Part shown: positions 63,134 through 64,000 of the stretch, piece after piece
Layout of the letters: each line of letters starts with the position of its first letter
How positions within the stretch are numbered: position 1 is the first letter of the stretch
From: CAKTOF01 sp964523945
GTDB lineage: Bacteria > Bacillota > Clostridia > Oscillospirales > Oscillospiraceae
Assembly: GCA_964523945.1 (NCBI GenBank)
Contig: CAZGBU010000001.1
Coordinates: 1 to 64,000, forward strand
Length of the DNA stretch: 64,000 nucleotides
Direction of reading: 5' to 3'
The notes under the pieces: generated by a model
The model's database searches: none
Seen by the model: only the letters and a program-made list of their open reading frames with translations
Told to the model about the DNA's origin: nothing
Translations under genes and position numbers: made by a program

Positions 63134-63616
63134 ATGGCAATCCGCAATATTTTAACCGAGGGCGATGAGACCCTCCGCAAGGTTTCCCGCCCGGTGACAG
63201 AGTTCAATGAACGGTTGCATGTCCTGCTCGACGACATGCGCGAGACACTGGAAGAAGCCGAGGGCGTCGGTCTGGCCGCACCGCAGGTCGGCGTACTGCG
63301 GCGCGTTGTACTGGTCGACAATGGCCAGCAGGTTCTGGAGCTGATTAATCCGGAGATTCTGGAGACGTCCGGTGAGCAGACCGGTCCGGAGGGCTGCCTG
63401 AGTGTTCCGGGCAAATACGGGATGGTCACGAGGCCGAACTTTGTGCGTGTGCGCGCGCAGGATCGCCGCGGCGTCTGGCACGAATACGAGGGCACGGAGC
63501 TGACGGCACGCTGCTTCTGCCACGAGATTGAACACCTGGACGGCCACCTGTACACCGAGCACATTACACGCTTTATGACCGAAGAGGAGCTCGACGCATA
63601 TTACGGGGAGGAATGA
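63134..63616 (+). CDS. def: Peptide deformylase
   Basis: A 160-residue enzyme removing the N-terminal formyl group of nascent proteins. Motifs GVGLAAPQ (45-52), EGCLSVP with metal ligand C88, and HEIEHLDG with H130, E131, H134. GGAGGA precedes the start. The def-fmt pair is typical: one enzyme adds the formyl group to Met-tRNA, the other removes it. Confidence 0.96.
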   Translation: MAIRNILTEGDETLRKVSRPVTEFNERLHVLLDDMRETLEEAEGVGLAAPQVGVLRRVVLVDNGQQVLELINPEILETSGEQTGPEGCLSVPGKYGMVTRPNFVRVRAQDRRGVWHEYEGTELTARCFCHEIEHLDGHLYTEHITRFMTEEELDAYYGEE

Positions 63617-63619
63617 GCC

Positions 63620-64000
63620 TTGCGCATCGTTTTTATGGGCACGCCGGAAATTGCCGCGACCTGCCTGGCGCGCCTGATTGCAGACGGCCATGTGATCGCC
63701 GGCGTATATACCAAGCCCGATACGCCGAAAAACCGCGGCATGAAGCTGCTGCCGAGCGAGGTCAAGCAGCTTGCGCTCGCACAGAATCTCCCGGTTTTCC
63801 AGCCGGCCCATTTCCGCGATGTGCAGACTGTGGACGAATTGCGCGCCCTTCGGCCGGATCTGATCGCGGCTGTCGCCTATGGCCGGATCCTGCCGCAGTG
63901 TGTGCTGGACATTCCGCCGCTTGGCTGCGTCAACATCCATGCGAGCCTTCTCCCGCGCCTGCGCGGCGCCGGCCCGATTCAATGGTCGATTCTGAACGGT
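63620..64000 (+). CDS. fmt: Methionyl-tRNA formyltransferase, 5' part
   Basis: 127 residues are inside the window, open to its right edge. A TTG start (63620) is placed 6 nt after GGGGAGGAATG, giving (M)RIVFMGTPEIAATCLARL. The formyl-transfer motif HASLLPRLRGAGPIQWSILNG is visible at the end. It formylates initiator Met-tRNA from 10-formyl-THF. It is 3 bp from def. Confidence 0.93.
   Translation, partial: MRIVFMGTPEIAATCLARLIADGHVIAGVYTKPDTPKNRGMKLLPSEVKQLALAQNLPVFQPAHFRDVQTVDELRALRPDLIAAVAYGRILPQCVLDIPPLGCVNIHASLLPRLRGAGPIQWSILNG

Overview
The window looks like a chromosomal segment of a GC-rich, Gram-positive anaerobe of the class Clostridia, probably Oscillospiraceae-like. This rests on gene content, not a database match: bacterial A-type RNase P RNA, ribosomal protein L33, an ECF transporter core, CdaA/CdaR, RemA, RNase M5, a class A penicillin-binding protein with an anionic tail, a BofC-like protein, and strong AGGAGG ribosome binding sites. 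Most promoters are sigma-A type (TTGACA-17-TATAAT). No tRNA, 5S/16S/23S rRNA, CRISPR array, transposase or phage gene was seen. Three 100-N runs (1871-1970, 30411-30510, 36125-36224) are scaffold joins. Two have identical 10-bp flanks and all three reading frames close when the flanks are merged, so little or no sequence is probably missing.

Layout. 1-1784: a partial flavodoxin lipoprotein, an unusual 48-bp perfect palindrome, a LysR regulator and a small Cys-rich ORF. 1853-6123: a TetM/EF-G-like GTPase fused to a Rae1/YacP-type NYN nuclease, convergent with a MATE exporter. 6123-12478: comEC (frameshifted), holA, rnmV, an ABC-F ATPase and a YdcF-like protein, mostly overlapping by a few bases. 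12598-17420: an SCP2-like protein, an iron alcohol dehydrogenase and a class 3 aldehyde dehydrogenase in one overlapping operon, then an acyl-CoA ligase with its own promoter; together these could interconvert fatty alcohol, aldehyde, acid and acyl-CoA. 17457-20633 (minus): a Crp/Fnr regulator and a NitT/TauT-type ABC transporter whose ATPase is broken by two frameshifts. 20796-24171 (minus): rpmG-secE-nusG-rplK-rplA-(L10 leader)-rplJ-rplL, closed by a terminator rather than running into rpoB.

24421-33554: ruvX, an MFS transporter, a 1,182-residue tandem-duplicated beta-helix protein, two half-size TauE/SafE permeases, a parvulin-like foldase, a candidate structured RNA, a DUF1292 protein and a BofC-like protein. 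33711-41649: class A PBP, a methyltransferase, ecfA1-ecfA2-ecfT-truA and a membrane-anchored propeller-like protein. 41746-45140: a ClpE-like unfoldase and a short-chain dehydrogenase. 45236-53956: rnpB, murD, three tandem M42 aminopeptidases, a PLP-dependent Alum_res family protein, ispD-ispF, and a DUF3343-cysteine desulfurase pair. 54062-58610: cdaA-cdaR-rseC-DUF5685-J protein-membrane protein, six overlapping genes. 58635-64000: yicC-remA-gmk-rpoZ-priA-def-fmt, a housekeeping block that runs off the window.

The most interesting candidates are the GTPase-nuclease fusion, the tandem beta-helix protein with its structured leader, the candidate RNA at 32663-32885 with two mutually exclusive sets of helices, the SCP2/ADH/ALDH/ligase cluster, and the comEC frameshift that falls exactly on a -1 slippery heptamer. 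Several single-base disruptions (comEC, the ABC ATPase) may be assembly errors and should be checked against reads first.
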